Below, piece by piece: positions 1-6,016 of a DNA stretch of 64,000 nucleotides. Position 1 is the stretch's first letter. Every line of letters begins with the position of its first letter. Origin of the DNA: Alphaproteobacteria bacterium. GTDB taxonomy: Bacteria > Pseudomonadota > Alphaproteobacteria > Rhodobacterales > Rhodobacteraceae. A program made the position numbers and the translations under genes. Under the pieces are notes generated by a model, which did no database searches, was not told the DNA's origin, and saw only the letters and a list, made by a program, of their open reading frames with translations. The stretch lies in contig JAUHVR010000005.1 in NCBI GenBank assembly GCA_030424865.1, positions 1 through 64,000 of the forward strand. The letters are read 5' to 3'.

Positions 1-61
1 TGGGGAAGAAAGGGGAAAGCTTGGCCATCTGCTCGTCAGTCAGCCAGAAAAGGTCGCTCAT
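1..61 (-). CDS. Transposase, IS5-family-like (N-terminal 20 residues only)
   Basis: Reading leftward from the ATG at 61, the frame starts MSDLFWLTDEQ and ends in SPFFP at the window edge. This is the characteristic N-terminus of a widespread group of IS5-type DDE transposases in proteobacteria. The rest of the gene is outside the window, so the catalytic triad cannot be checked. The element is divergent from the glycosyltransferase gene that follows and appears to have landed in its 5' part. Confidence 0.75.
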   Translation of the reverse strand, partial: MSDLFWLTDEQMAKLSPFFP

Positions 62-146
62 GTCACCGCTCCGTTTTCCGGGCCGTGAATCACGTAGCGC
101 TCCGGAAATCAATGCATCCTGACCCTACACAGAGAAACGCTCTGAT
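1..146 (-). mobile_element. End of an IS5-family-like insertion sequence
   Basis: The transposase start codon lies at 59-61 reading leftward, and the sequence to about 110-146 has no coding signal on that strand, which fits the short terminal region of an IS. The reading frame of the neighbouring glycosyltransferase is open back to 147 and closed by TGA at 144-146, so the junction is probably near 130-146. A small inverted repeat (CAGAG/CTCTG, about 134-145) sits there. The exact terminal repeat and target duplication cannot be fixed without the left end. Confidence 0.55.
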
Positions 147-251
147 CCCTTCAAAAAACGAGCAACTCACAAACATCGTATCGAAACAAAGCTTTGGACC
201 AACACACTTGAGTTTGTACAAGATGGTTGGATCCATTATATTTCTTTCAAA

Positions 252-1229
252 GTGACATTTAACACCGAACATGACTTCCTAGAGTTTTGTCGGCGGGTTA
301 AGCAAAGATTGAGTGTCGGTCAGGCATTTATGACCTATCCGCCGACAAAGCCAAGGGTTTACAAATATCACTGGGTTTCAGAATGGGACGACAAGAACCC
401 AAAGTATCCAATGTATATCATTTCAAAGGGTCGAGGTGACAGTCGCCTTACAGCTCGTTTTTTTGAGAGAACCAATATCCCATACTTTATCGCCATCGAG
501 CCACAGGATTATGATGAGTACGCTTGTGTCATAGACGAAAAGAAAATCCTTGTTCTACCATTTTCCAACCATGGTGATGGTCCTGGTCGAGCAAGAAACT
601 GGTGCTGGGATCATTCTGTAGAACATGGCTTCAAAAGGCATTGGGTATTCGACGACAATATAGTTGAGTTTAGTAGACTACACCGACATCGTCGGTTGCC
701 TATTGCCGATGGTGGGATGTTTCGAGTTATTGAGGAGTTTGTCGATCGCTTTGAAAACGTTCCTATCTCTGGACTGGTGTACGACTTTTTCGCACCTGAA
801 AAGGGAGCGTTTCCACCATTTATTCTCAACACCCGGATTTATTCGTCTTTACTAATTGAGAACTCCTGCCCACATCGATGGCGAGGACGTTATAACGAAG
901 ACACCATTCTGAGCTTGGATGTTCTGAAAGATGGTTACTGCACAATGCAGTTTTACAATTTGCTTCAAGGGAAATCGCCTACCCAGAAGCTAGGTGGTGG
1001 TAACACAGCAGAGTTCTATTCCTCAGAGGGGACTTACAATAAGTCCAAGATGCTTGAGATGGCTCATCCTGATGTAGCAAAAACCGTGTGGAAATATGGG
1101 CGGTGGCATCATGAAGTAGACTACCGACCCTTCCGAGATAACAAACCGATATACGTAAAAAACTACAACGCAGCAGAAAATAAATCTGAAACCGATCAGT
1201 TCAAAATGCACCGAGAAAAAATCAAGTAA
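252..1229 (+). CDS. TET/JBP-associated glycosyltransferase (TAGT) family protein, probably 5'-truncated
   Basis: The 325-residue product matches the phage TAGT family, predicted GT-A-fold enzymes that add sugars to hydroxymethylated pyrimidines in phage DNA; the same domain occurs in vertebrate GREB1. Hallmarks: MYIISKGR near residue 54, a SRLTARFFE helix, VLPFSNHG and ARNWCWDHS, the acidic HWVFDDNI motif near 130, FILNTRIYS, RWRGRYNEDT near 216, and GRWHHEVDYRPF near the C-terminus. The only nearby start is a GTG without a clear Shine-Dalgarno. The same frame stays open upstream to 147 and reads sensibly (for example LEFVQDGWIHY) but has no start codon before the IS junction, so the native N-terminus was probably lost to IS insertion. 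No TET/JBP oxygenase or hydroxymethylase is visible. Family assignment is firm; activity is unknown. Confidence 0.8.
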   Translation: MTFNTEHDFLEFCRRVKQRLSVGQAFMTYPPTKPRVYKYHWVSEWDDKNPKYPMYIISKGRGDSRLTARFFERTNIPYFIAIEPQDYDEYACVIDEKKILVLPFSNHGDGPGRARNWCWDHSVEHGFKRHWVFDDNIVEFSRLHRHRRLPIADGGMFRVIEEFVDRFENVPISGLVYDFFAPEKGAFPPFILNTRIYSSLLIENSCPHRWRGRYNEDTILSLDVLKDGYCTMQFYNLLQGKSPTQKLGGGNTAEFYSSEGTYNKSKMLEMAHPDVAKTVWKYGRWHHEVDYRPFRDNKPIYVKNYNAAENKSETDQFKMHREKIK

Positions 1230-1232
1230 GGG

Positions 1233-1250
1233 CATTTCGGATCCGAAATG
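1233..1250. promoter_or_regulatory. 18-bp perfect palindrome, candidate operator (copy 1)
   Basis: CATTTCGGATCCGAAATG lies between the glycosyltransferase stop and the Shine-Dalgarno (GGGATAAAAA) of the HEPN-like gene. The 16-bp core ATTTCGGATCCGAAAT recurs at 3545-3560. The position fits an operator or a small mRNA hairpin controlling the gene at 1260. Confidence 0.5.
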
Positions 1251-1259
1251 GGATAAAAA

Positions 1260-1817
1260 ATGACTGATAAAGACAAATACAAAGACCTCCTTAAAGGCAT
1301 AGAAAATCCAAAAGTCCGAGCACGAGGTGAGGCAGGAAGTATTCAAAATTCTTTGCGTTTCAAACTTTACAAGGCGGCATTCGATCGTATTGAAGATGGC
1401 ATTCAAAGTGAGAGCTATTTTGAAGTCATCTCCATTGCTGACAGCTTAATAACTGATCGTATTCAGGCGGTGGTTCAGTTTCTACGAAGGGAAGAACCCG
1501 AGCATTACGTGCATACTAGTATTGGACTTGCGCTTGAACTTTTACAAGTTGAAATGAAAAGCAGAGGTATTGATCTAGGTGACGAATTCAAAAGCCTCAG
1601 AAAAAAATTGAATGAATGGGTTCCTGAGAGAAACATTGCAGCCCATGGCTTTGTGACAATCACACGTAAAAACCTAAACCATGATCTGGGTCACAGATTA
1701 GAGCATCTAAAGACTACCGCCATCACTGGAGCAGAACTGGCACGAACTACAACAAATATAACGACAAAAATCTTAAGAGAACTACATATCGAGACTAATT
1801 CTTCGATAAAGCAATAG
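1260..1817 (+). CDS. HEPN-like all-alpha protein with R-x4-H motif
   Basis: The 185-residue protein is predicted to be mostly helical. Around residue 122-128 it carries ERNIAAHG, which matches the R-x4-H (RNxxxH) signature of HEPN domains; many of these are metal-independent RNases in toxin-antitoxin, abortive-infection and CRISPR systems. The preceding helices (SIADSLITDRIQAV and the acidic-basic helix after it) fit the HEPN four-helix layout. The start ATG has a GGGA Shine-Dalgarno and follows a palindrome. The gene sits 30 bp after the glycosyltransferase on the same strand. Its 3' end overlaps the convergent gene ending at 1795. HEPN membership is inferred from the motif and helix pattern only, and no NTase-type antitoxin partner is seen. 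Confidence 0.5.
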   Translation: MTDKDKYKDLLKGIENPKVRARGEAGSIQNSLRFKLYKAAFDRIEDGIQSESYFEVISIADSLITDRIQAVVQFLRREEPEHYVHTSIGLALELLQVEMKSRGIDLGDEFKSLRKKLNEWVPERNIAAHGFVTITRKNLNHDLGHRLEHLKTTAITGAELARTTTNITTKILRELHIETNSSIKQ

Positions 1818-2094
1818 CTGTAGTAATTTGTGCTGAAACAGAGCCGACCTGATACCTTTGAGAAACCAGACCGTCTAATAGATCAATGAAAGCACGAGTA
1901 AGAGCATCGACCTTGGTGTCGGTGCTCTTTGCATTAGTAACAGCCCGCAAGGTCTGCTTGGCTTTATTATAAGATCGAACAGCATTGTTGCCATGGTTTC
2001 TACCTTGCAAGGCATAAGCCGCAACAGCCCCCTTCTTGACGACGCCTTCTTCCAGAGCCTGTTGCTCTGCAAGAAATGCCTTAAAGCCCTTCAT
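1795..2094 (-). CDS. Small phage-like hypothetical protein
   Basis: A 99-residue basic, helix-rich protein starting MKGFKAFLAEQ, an N-terminal pattern often seen in small proteins of large tailed phages. It is the last gene of a leftward three-gene unit: its ATG overlaps the stop of the preceding gene by four bases (ATGA at 2091-2094). Its 3' end overlaps the convergent HEPN-like gene by 23 bp. No function can be assigned. A second frame in the same segment is a shadow. Confidence 0.6.
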   Translation of the reverse strand: MKGFKAFLAEQQALEEGVVKKGAVAAYALQGRNHGNNAVRSYNKAKQTLRAVTNAKSTDTKVDALTRAFIDLLDGLVSQRYQVGSVSAQITTAIALSKN

Positions 2095-2282
2095 GTCGTC
2101 CTCAACAGGATAACTGTCACCCGACCTGATCGATAAGACATAGCCTTCGCCTTCTTTGTAACATCGTCAGCCCTTGATTGGTCATAAGGCTCAATAACTT
2201 CGATCTGGGTTACTCGTTGTTTGTAAAGGCTCCTAATGAGCTCATGTTTGGTCTTGATGGTGGCTTGATCATTCATCATCAT
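2091..2282 (-). CDS. Small hypothetical phage-like protein
   Basis: About 63 residues, middle gene of the leftward unit. I place the start at the ATG ending at 2282 (first of three consecutive ATG codons), which has AAAGGA five bases upstream. Starting at the third ATG would give the ATGA-type overlap with the upstream gene's stop. The C-terminal half (RSGRVTVILLRTT) suggests beta strands, faintly like small SH3/Sm-like phage proteins, but this is too weak to name a family. Confidence 0.5.
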   Translation of the reverse strand: MMMNDQATIKTKHELIRSLYKQRVTQIEVIEPYDQSRADDVTKKAKAMSYRSGRVTVILLRTT

Positions 2283-2472
2283 AAAAATCCTTTGCACTAT
2301 AAAACCAGTTTACTGGCTCATATAGGTCTTCTCGTGAGTTCTTAACGAAGTCTCGTATCATCCTGTTCATTTCAGCTGTCATATTGGTCCTTAACTGGTA
2401 ACATGTTTCTTCAAATTGCATCTTGAGCCCTGATGGGATCCTAAAGTTCATAAGGAATACTTCTTGTTTCAT
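2269..2472 (-). CDS. Ribbon-helix-helix (Arc/MetJ-like) DNA-binding protein
   Basis: A 67-residue protein with the RHH layout: a short strand (FLMNFRIP), helix 1 (LKMQFEETCYQL) and helix 2 after the turn NMTAEMNRMIRDFV. Such proteins bind DNA as dimers through the paired strands and are common regulators in phages and toxin-antitoxin modules. It has a strong Shine-Dalgarno (AAGGAG, spaced from the ATG at 2470-2472) and leads a unit with the two small genes downstream. It may act on the unit's own upstream region, which contains tight hairpins at 2525-2559. Confidence 0.7.
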   Translation of the reverse strand: MKQEVFLMNFRIPSGLKMQFEETCYQLRTNMTAEMNRMIRDFVKNSREDLYEPVNWFYSAKDFYDDE

Positions 2473-2524
2473 CTTGATCTCCTTGATTAATAAATCATGT
2501 AAATATTTATGTTTTCTTTAATCT

Positions 2525-2559
2525 ATCCCTTCGGGATCAATGACCCTTCGGGTCATTGA
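2525..2559. terminator. Two adjacent stem-loops, the larger a perfect 10-bp stem with TTC loop
   Basis: ATCCC-TTC-GGGAT (2525-2537) is followed, sharing one base, by TCAATGACCC-TTC-GGGTCATTGA (2537-2559). Compact stems with CTTCGG-type loops are typical of intrinsic terminators in T4-like phages. Rightward of it the sequence is moderately T-rich (CTTTAGATATTTTATTTT), leftward it is not, so termination would work best for rightward transcription. It lies just upstream of the leftward RHH gene, so a role as an operator or leader structure is also possible. Confidence 0.5.
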
Positions 2560-2595
2560 CTTTAGATATTTTATTTTAATCTATTATTGTGGATT

Positions 2596-2960
2596 TGTTT
2601 TGGACACACTTCACCTTCCGAGAGGTGAGGTATGTCCAAGGGCTTGTGTCTTCGCCTCTGTCCACATTCCGTTAGAGCAACCCATCATGCTATGGGTAAG
2701 GGCGGTTAGCCGGTCTCCTTTTATGCTCCGCTTCAATCCAGCGGCACAACCGATCAGCCAACGGAACGACTTTGATCGGTCATCGAAGGTTGCAGTGTGG
2801 CAGAGCCTTCATCGTGACGGTAATTTTTATTCAGCCAATCCGCCTTTGCTGTCTTATAACCAAGATCTCTCTTGGCGGGTCCTAACTCAATCCGCACCGA
2901 CGTTCCAATCAAGTACCGTCTTTACTCTTCAGGGCTTTACCCACGAGGTTTGACATCCAA
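2596..2960. ncRNA. Candidate structured non-coding RNA (strand unknown)
   Basis: About 365 bases without a convincing gene. The stretch is clearly more GC-rich than the AT-rich DNA on both sides and full of short perfect inverted repeats: 2600-2606/2633-2639 enclosing 2611-2616/2623-2628; 2680-2685/2692-2697; 2728-2732/2740-2744; 2749-2756/2773-2780 (8 bp, ACCGATCA/TGATCGGT); 2860-2865/2870-2875. A GC-raised, hairpin-rich island in AT-rich DNA is a usual sign of a structured RNA. A rightward open frame (2540-2953) exists but lacks a ribosome site and resembles no family. I do not see group I or group II intron core motifs, tmRNA, RNase P or 6S hallmarks. Confidence 0.45.
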
Positions 2961-3022
2961 TATGTTATTGTCTGGGTAGACATGTATATTTATATGAGTT
3001 AATTTATGCCAATGGAAAATTT

Positions 3023-3439
3023 TTAAATTTTTTTCAAAAAATGTTCATAATTCAATGCATCCGCAGAGCTGCAAATATCTGGGGCAAGTTGATTTTTAAG
3101 AATAGAAATTATAAGCTCGCAATCGCCTACATATCCTGATAAATTGACCCTCTCCTCGTTTGGTTTAGGAAAAAACTGTAAGCGCTGGATGGTATCACCT
3201 TTAGGGCAGGTTAGAGTTATCTCATGAATGCCATAGGGTAGGCTAGTTGGAAATATTTTCATCCCCGGCACCCTTTGGCATAAATCTTCTATTTTTTCAA
3301 CGTTTAACATCGTTTCAATCGTACCATAGGTCACTAGTTTATTTTTTTCTTTATTGTATATACGACTGACGTCAATGCCATCCACCTCGTCTAGAGTTGA
3401 AAGGTAATTTTTGATCTTCCCTGTAATATCGAAACTCAT
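3023..3439 (-). CDS. Hypothetical protein, unknown family
   Basis: About 138 residues, acidic and basic residues mixed, no membrane segment. I choose the ATG ending at 3439 (MSFDITGK) rather than the ATG 12 bases upstream because GGAG lies at the right distance before it. The fold looks alpha/beta by eye, with a GYVGDCELIISIL helix near the C-terminus. The gene stands alone, with AT-rich DNA on both sides. The palindrome ATTTCGGATCCGAAAT lies about 105 bp upstream (3545-3560), the same element that precedes the HEPN-like gene. No function assigned. Confidence 0.6.
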   Translation of the reverse strand: MSFDITGKIKNYLSTLDEVDGIDVSRIYNKEKNKLVTYGTIETMLNVEKIEDLCQRVPGMKIFPTSLPYGIHEITLTCPKGDTIQRLQFFPKPNEERVNLSGYVGDCELIISILKNQLAPDICSSADALNYEHFLKKI

Positions 3440-3544
3440 CTTATTCTCCATTTTATGTTATTAATATCTGAGGCAATTAACCTCAAAAATAGAGTATCAT
3501 AGGCTTAGCACCTGTAAACAAAAGTTTTGCCGCAAGCCAAATCT

Positions 3545-3560
3545 ATTTCGGATCCGAAAT
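3545..3560. promoter_or_regulatory. 16-bp perfect palindrome, candidate operator (copy 2)
   Basis: ATTTCGGATCCGAAAT is identical to the core at 1234-1249. It lies upstream of the leftward hypothetical gene that starts at 3439, in a 248-bp gap that otherwise shows only AT-rich sequence. Confidence 0.5.
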
Positions 3561-3687
3561 CAGCCGAACAAATAAATTACGCTAAAAATTTAAAATAATC
3601 TCCAAATATTTGTAAGATTTTGCTATTTTTCGGTGGTTCTAATACGCCGTTTTTTGAATAAAATTATACACATAGAATAAATGAATT

Positions 3688-4050
3688 TTAGCCCCACATT
3701 TCATGCTCAAAACGCACTCCATTTTCGTGGAGCAACAACTTAAGCTTCGGAAAAGTTAAGGGAGAGCTTTGATTGAATGCATATTTAAAAATTAAAGCCA
3801 TCAGCACAGGCGCATCAAGCCTTTTTATAATGATAAACTCCTCATGATCCCAATCTCCGTAGGTTTCTTCAAGGTCGCCACCAGTTAAATACTCTTCAAT
3901 CCTAATATCCCATTCCTTTGTATAATTTATCGCAACGGAGCGGGTTCGAATGCCTCCATCAATCTCCCAAGATCTTGAGAAAATTTCAATGAGTTCTTCT
4001 TGATTTATCATTTTCCAAGAGCATCCATAACTTTTTTTGCTATACTCCAA
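3688..4050 (-). CDS. Hypothetical protein, unknown family
   Basis: Up to 120 residues; the furthest start is a TTG at 4048-4050 inside the end of the preceding HD-domain gene, and an ATG at 4009-4011 would give 107 residues. Neither has a strong Shine-Dalgarno; the TTG version would be translationally coupled to the HD gene. The protein is acidic, rich in aromatic residues, with a helical C-terminal part. The overlap suggests that it is co-expressed with the HD hydrolase, so it could be a partner protein, but no toxin or synthetase motif is visible. Confidence 0.5.
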   Translation of the reverse strand: MEYSKKSYGCSWKMINQEELIEIFSRSWEIDGGIRTRSVAINYTKEWDIRIEEYLTGGDLEETYGDWDHEEFIIIKRLDAPVLMALIFKYAFNQSSPLTFPKLKLLLHENGVRFEHEMWG

Positions 4051-4462
4051 GCATAGTCAGCGCATTTTTATATTTTTTTATTCTTTCAACATCTTCCATG
4101 GTAATATCATTTATTCTTTTTACATCAAGATTGTCTTGAATATCTGCTATCTTTACTTTTTTACCTATATGATTTTTGGCAGCTCGCTGAACAAAATCTT
4201 CGTAACTTCGATCTTCGAATGACTTTGTTACCGATTGCAATGCTGTCAAAACTGTTTCTGAAAAACCCTCTGCTTTTAATCTCTCAAAGCTCCATCCATC
4301 ACAATCTTCGACTACATCGTGAAGCACTCCAACTATTTTTTCTTCTTCACTTGAGAGAGAAAGCATTACCCGCAATGGGTGCAGAATGTAAGGATTTCCT
4401 CCTTTGTCAGTCATACCTCGATGGGCTTCGACAGCAATTTCAATAGCTCTTTGCAAGTTCAT
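4040..4462 (-). CDS. Small HD-domain (p)ppGpp hydrolase-like protein (SAH/MESH1 type)
   Basis: 140 residues forming only the HD hydrolase domain seen in RelA/SpoT and in small alarmone hydrolases. Visible motifs: AVEAHRGMTDKGGNPYILHPLRVM (pieces around residues 9-33, with the first metal histidine in the HRG block and a second at HPLR), LHDVVED (the HD pair and ED, near 46-52), and VKIADIQDNLD near 103-113 with the distal Asp. No synthetase or TGS/ACT domain is present. In mobile elements such proteins can lower alarmone levels or neutralise a toxic small alarmone synthetase. The downstream gene overlaps it but is not a recognisable synthetase. The Shine-Dalgarno (GAGGAA) is somewhat distant from the ATG. 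Confidence 0.75.
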   Translation of the reverse strand: MNLQRAIEIAVEAHRGMTDKGGNPYILHPLRVMLSLSSEEEKIVGVLHDVVEDCDGWSFERLKAEGFSETVLTALQSVTKSFEDRSYEDFVQRAAKNHIGKKVKIADIQDNLDVKRINDITMEDVERIKKYKNALTMLGV

Positions 4463-4477
4463 GGTTAATAATTTCCT

Positions 4478-5683
4478 CTATTCCCCAAAGCTCTGAAGGT
4501 TCTTCGCCATCTCCTTCGATAGGGGCAAGAACCGTGCGTAGAAGCGTTCGATTTGGTCGACTGACGTCCCAGCATTCTTGGCAAGGTTGAAGATGTTCAC
4601 TCGCCCCTCGCTGTTAATAATCCTCATACAGATTGCCGTATGACGCAAGGAGTACAGCGTATGGGGCTTGCCCGTCGGCATATCGACCTCAATGCCACCA
4701 TGCCTCAATACCTCCATGAACAGCCTTTGCAGCATCGTCGATGCCGTCGTTCTGTTCTGATACTGGGGATAGAAGATGTAATCCTCAGGTTTGGCGTCAG
4801 GATAACGTTTCAAGATCCGTTCATAGACCGATACCGCTGCAGGCATTGTATTGGCGGCTCTATAACCCGTTTTGCCATCTCGAACCGTCACGATCAGGCG
4901 CCTTGGGTCTTCGGCAATCGTCACGTCGCTGTGTTTGATGGCGTAGAGCTCTGACGAAATGGGGCGCACGAATGAATGGGTGAGGAACAGGATCAGGTCA
5001 TATAATTCCTCCGTTACCATCAATCCACGGACGGTCAGCCCCTCAGCGATCATCTCTCGCACTGTGCGCAACAGTTTCTGGTAGTTGTCATCCTCTTTCG
5101 ATACCAGCGGGTGGAACCTGAAGAATGGGCGAGGATTATCTTTCACCTTAGTTCGAGGCGTCTGCGGCACGACCTCTATTGCCCCCTCGTCCCGTGCGAT
5201 CTTCATCACGTTCCGGAATGCCGCCATCAAGGTGTTCTTGGTCGATGGGGCAAGGTCTGGTCGCCGCTTGGTCAGGTCAGCCAGATACTCCTGATAGGTA
5301 TGTGTCTTGATCTGGCGCACATCACGCTCGCCAAAGAACCGAAGAAGCCCCCAGTCCTCATTCTGAACTGCCCAATGTAGCGCCTTGATATAGCCCTGGC
5401 TGCGCTCACCTGTCTGATGCTGGAGCCTCGACCTGTGCAATAGCTTGAGAGCAAAGTGCTTGAAGGTGAATTCCCTCTCGACGGGCTTCTCTGCCTTCAA
5501 GAGTGACAAAGCCAGTTCTTGGGCTACCTCCCGGGCACGGATGACGGTGTCTTCGCCAGTTGATTTTACGAGGTATTTCTTGCGTTTTTTGTCCCAGACC
5601 CGAACATACCACTTGGTAGAGTTGGCTACCCGATACAGGGATAACCCTTTGTAAAGTCTAACAGCTGATGGTGCCTTAGCCAT
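4478..5683 (-). CDS. int: Tyrosine recombinase / site-specific integrase
   Basis: About 401 residues from the ATG ending at 5683 (MAKAPSAV); a longer version from 5734 is possible, but the internal ATG has GGA nine bases before it. N-terminal arm-binding type region, then a SAM-like core-binding domain (roughly residues 75-180), then the catalytic domain: the first Arg in HSFVRPISSELY, then HTLYSLRHTA (His and second Arg) and the nucleophile Tyr in IERFYARF. These satisfy the R-H-R-Y set. The gene reads away from the tRNA-Asn fragment, less than 90 bp from it, as expected for the element's own integrase. Confidence 0.93.
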   Translation of the reverse strand: MAKAPSAVRLYKGLSLYRVANSTKWYVRVWDKKRKKYLVKSTGEDTVIRAREVAQELALSLLKAEKPVEREFTFKHFALKLLHRSRLQHQTGERSQGYIKALHWAVQNEDWGLLRFFGERDVRQIKTHTYQEYLADLTKRRPDLAPSTKNTLMAAFRNVMKIARDEGAIEVVPQTPRTKVKDNPRPFFRFHPLVSKEDDNYQKLLRTVREMIAEGLTVRGLMVTEELYDLILFLTHSFVRPISSELYAIKHSDVTIAEDPRRLIVTVRDGKTGYRAANTMPAAVSVYERILKRYPDAKPEDYIFYPQYQNRTTASTMLQRLFMEVLRHGGIEVDMPTGKPHTLYSLRHTAICMRIINSEGRVNIFNLAKNAGTSVDQIERFYARFLPLSKEMAKNLQSFGE

Positions 5684-5765
5684 GTGATGTGATCCAAACC
5701 TAAAGTTATAAACATGACTTATAAACCATATCATAAGTTATTGATATCATTAAACGCCAGGATAC

Positions 5766-5810
5766 CTGTTAATCAATTGGTCGTAGGTTCGATCCCTACC
5801 GCCGGAGCCA
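5766..5810 (+). other. 3' portion of tRNA-Asn(GTT): right attachment site of the island
   Basis: The sequence carries the anticodon-loop end (TGTTAA), the 3' side of the anticodon stem, variable region, a complete T arm (GTAGG-TTCGATC-CCTAC), the 3' acceptor strand CGCCGGA, discriminator G and encoded CCA. No D arm or 5' acceptor strand precedes it; instead island DNA does. The anticodon GTT identifies Asn. The identical block should recur at the other island end as part of an intact tRNA-Asn. It is followed by the tRNA gene's own terminator. Confidence 0.85.
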
Positions 5811-5819
5811 AAGAATTCA

Positions 5820-5856
5820 GGGGCTTAGCGAGCAATCGCTAAGCCCCTTTTCTTTT
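5820..5856 (+). terminator. Rho-independent terminator of the tRNA-Asn gene
   Basis: Perfect 11-bp stem GGGGCTTAGCG / CGCTAAGCCCC (5820-5830, 5837-5847) with a six-base loop, followed by TTTTCTTTT. It lies ten bases after the tRNA CCA end. The next 160 bases to the otnI stop at 6017 show no gene. Confidence 0.9.
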
Positions 5857-6016
5857 CCTGCAGAACTCCGGACCCCAAAGCTGCGCCTTGCCAAAAGGAA
5901 CCCTGTCGGCGTCAAACCATGGCAGCTATGCGGATAAGAACCCGTGTTCCCTTTGAGATTGCAGGCGACCACCTCTGAACATGTCGGCTTGTCTGGTCGC
6001 GTCCCAAAGCGCCGCA

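Larger units (their letters stand above)
1..5810. mobile_element. Right part of a genomic island / prophage remnant integrated at tRNA-Asn
   Basis: The segment is visibly AT-rich compared with the GC-rich genes that start at 6017. It carries phage-type content: an integrase, a phage-type glycosyltransferase, a ribbon-helix-helix protein, very small overlapping genes and an IS end. It stops exactly at the 3' portion of a tRNA-Asn, with the tyrosine recombinase gene ending the island, as usual for tRNA-targeted elements. Because the tRNA fragment reads rightward into the host chromosome, the reconstituted full tRNA-Asn and the other island end should lie left of the window. No structural phage genes are visible, so prophage, satellite or plain island cannot be told apart. 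Confidence 0.85.

Noticed and set aside
2540-2953. Rightward 137-codon open frame in the hairpin-rich gap
   Set aside because: It starts inside a hairpin, has no ribosome site, unusual amino acid composition and no recognisable family; the inverted repeats explain the stretch better.
2596-2960. Group I or group II intron
   Set aside because: No conserved core elements (P7-type or domain V-type pairs) and no homing endonuclease or reverse transcriptase gene.
5766-5810. A functional tRNA-Asn gene
   Set aside because: Only the 3' half is present; there is no D arm or 5' acceptor strand in the island DNA before it.
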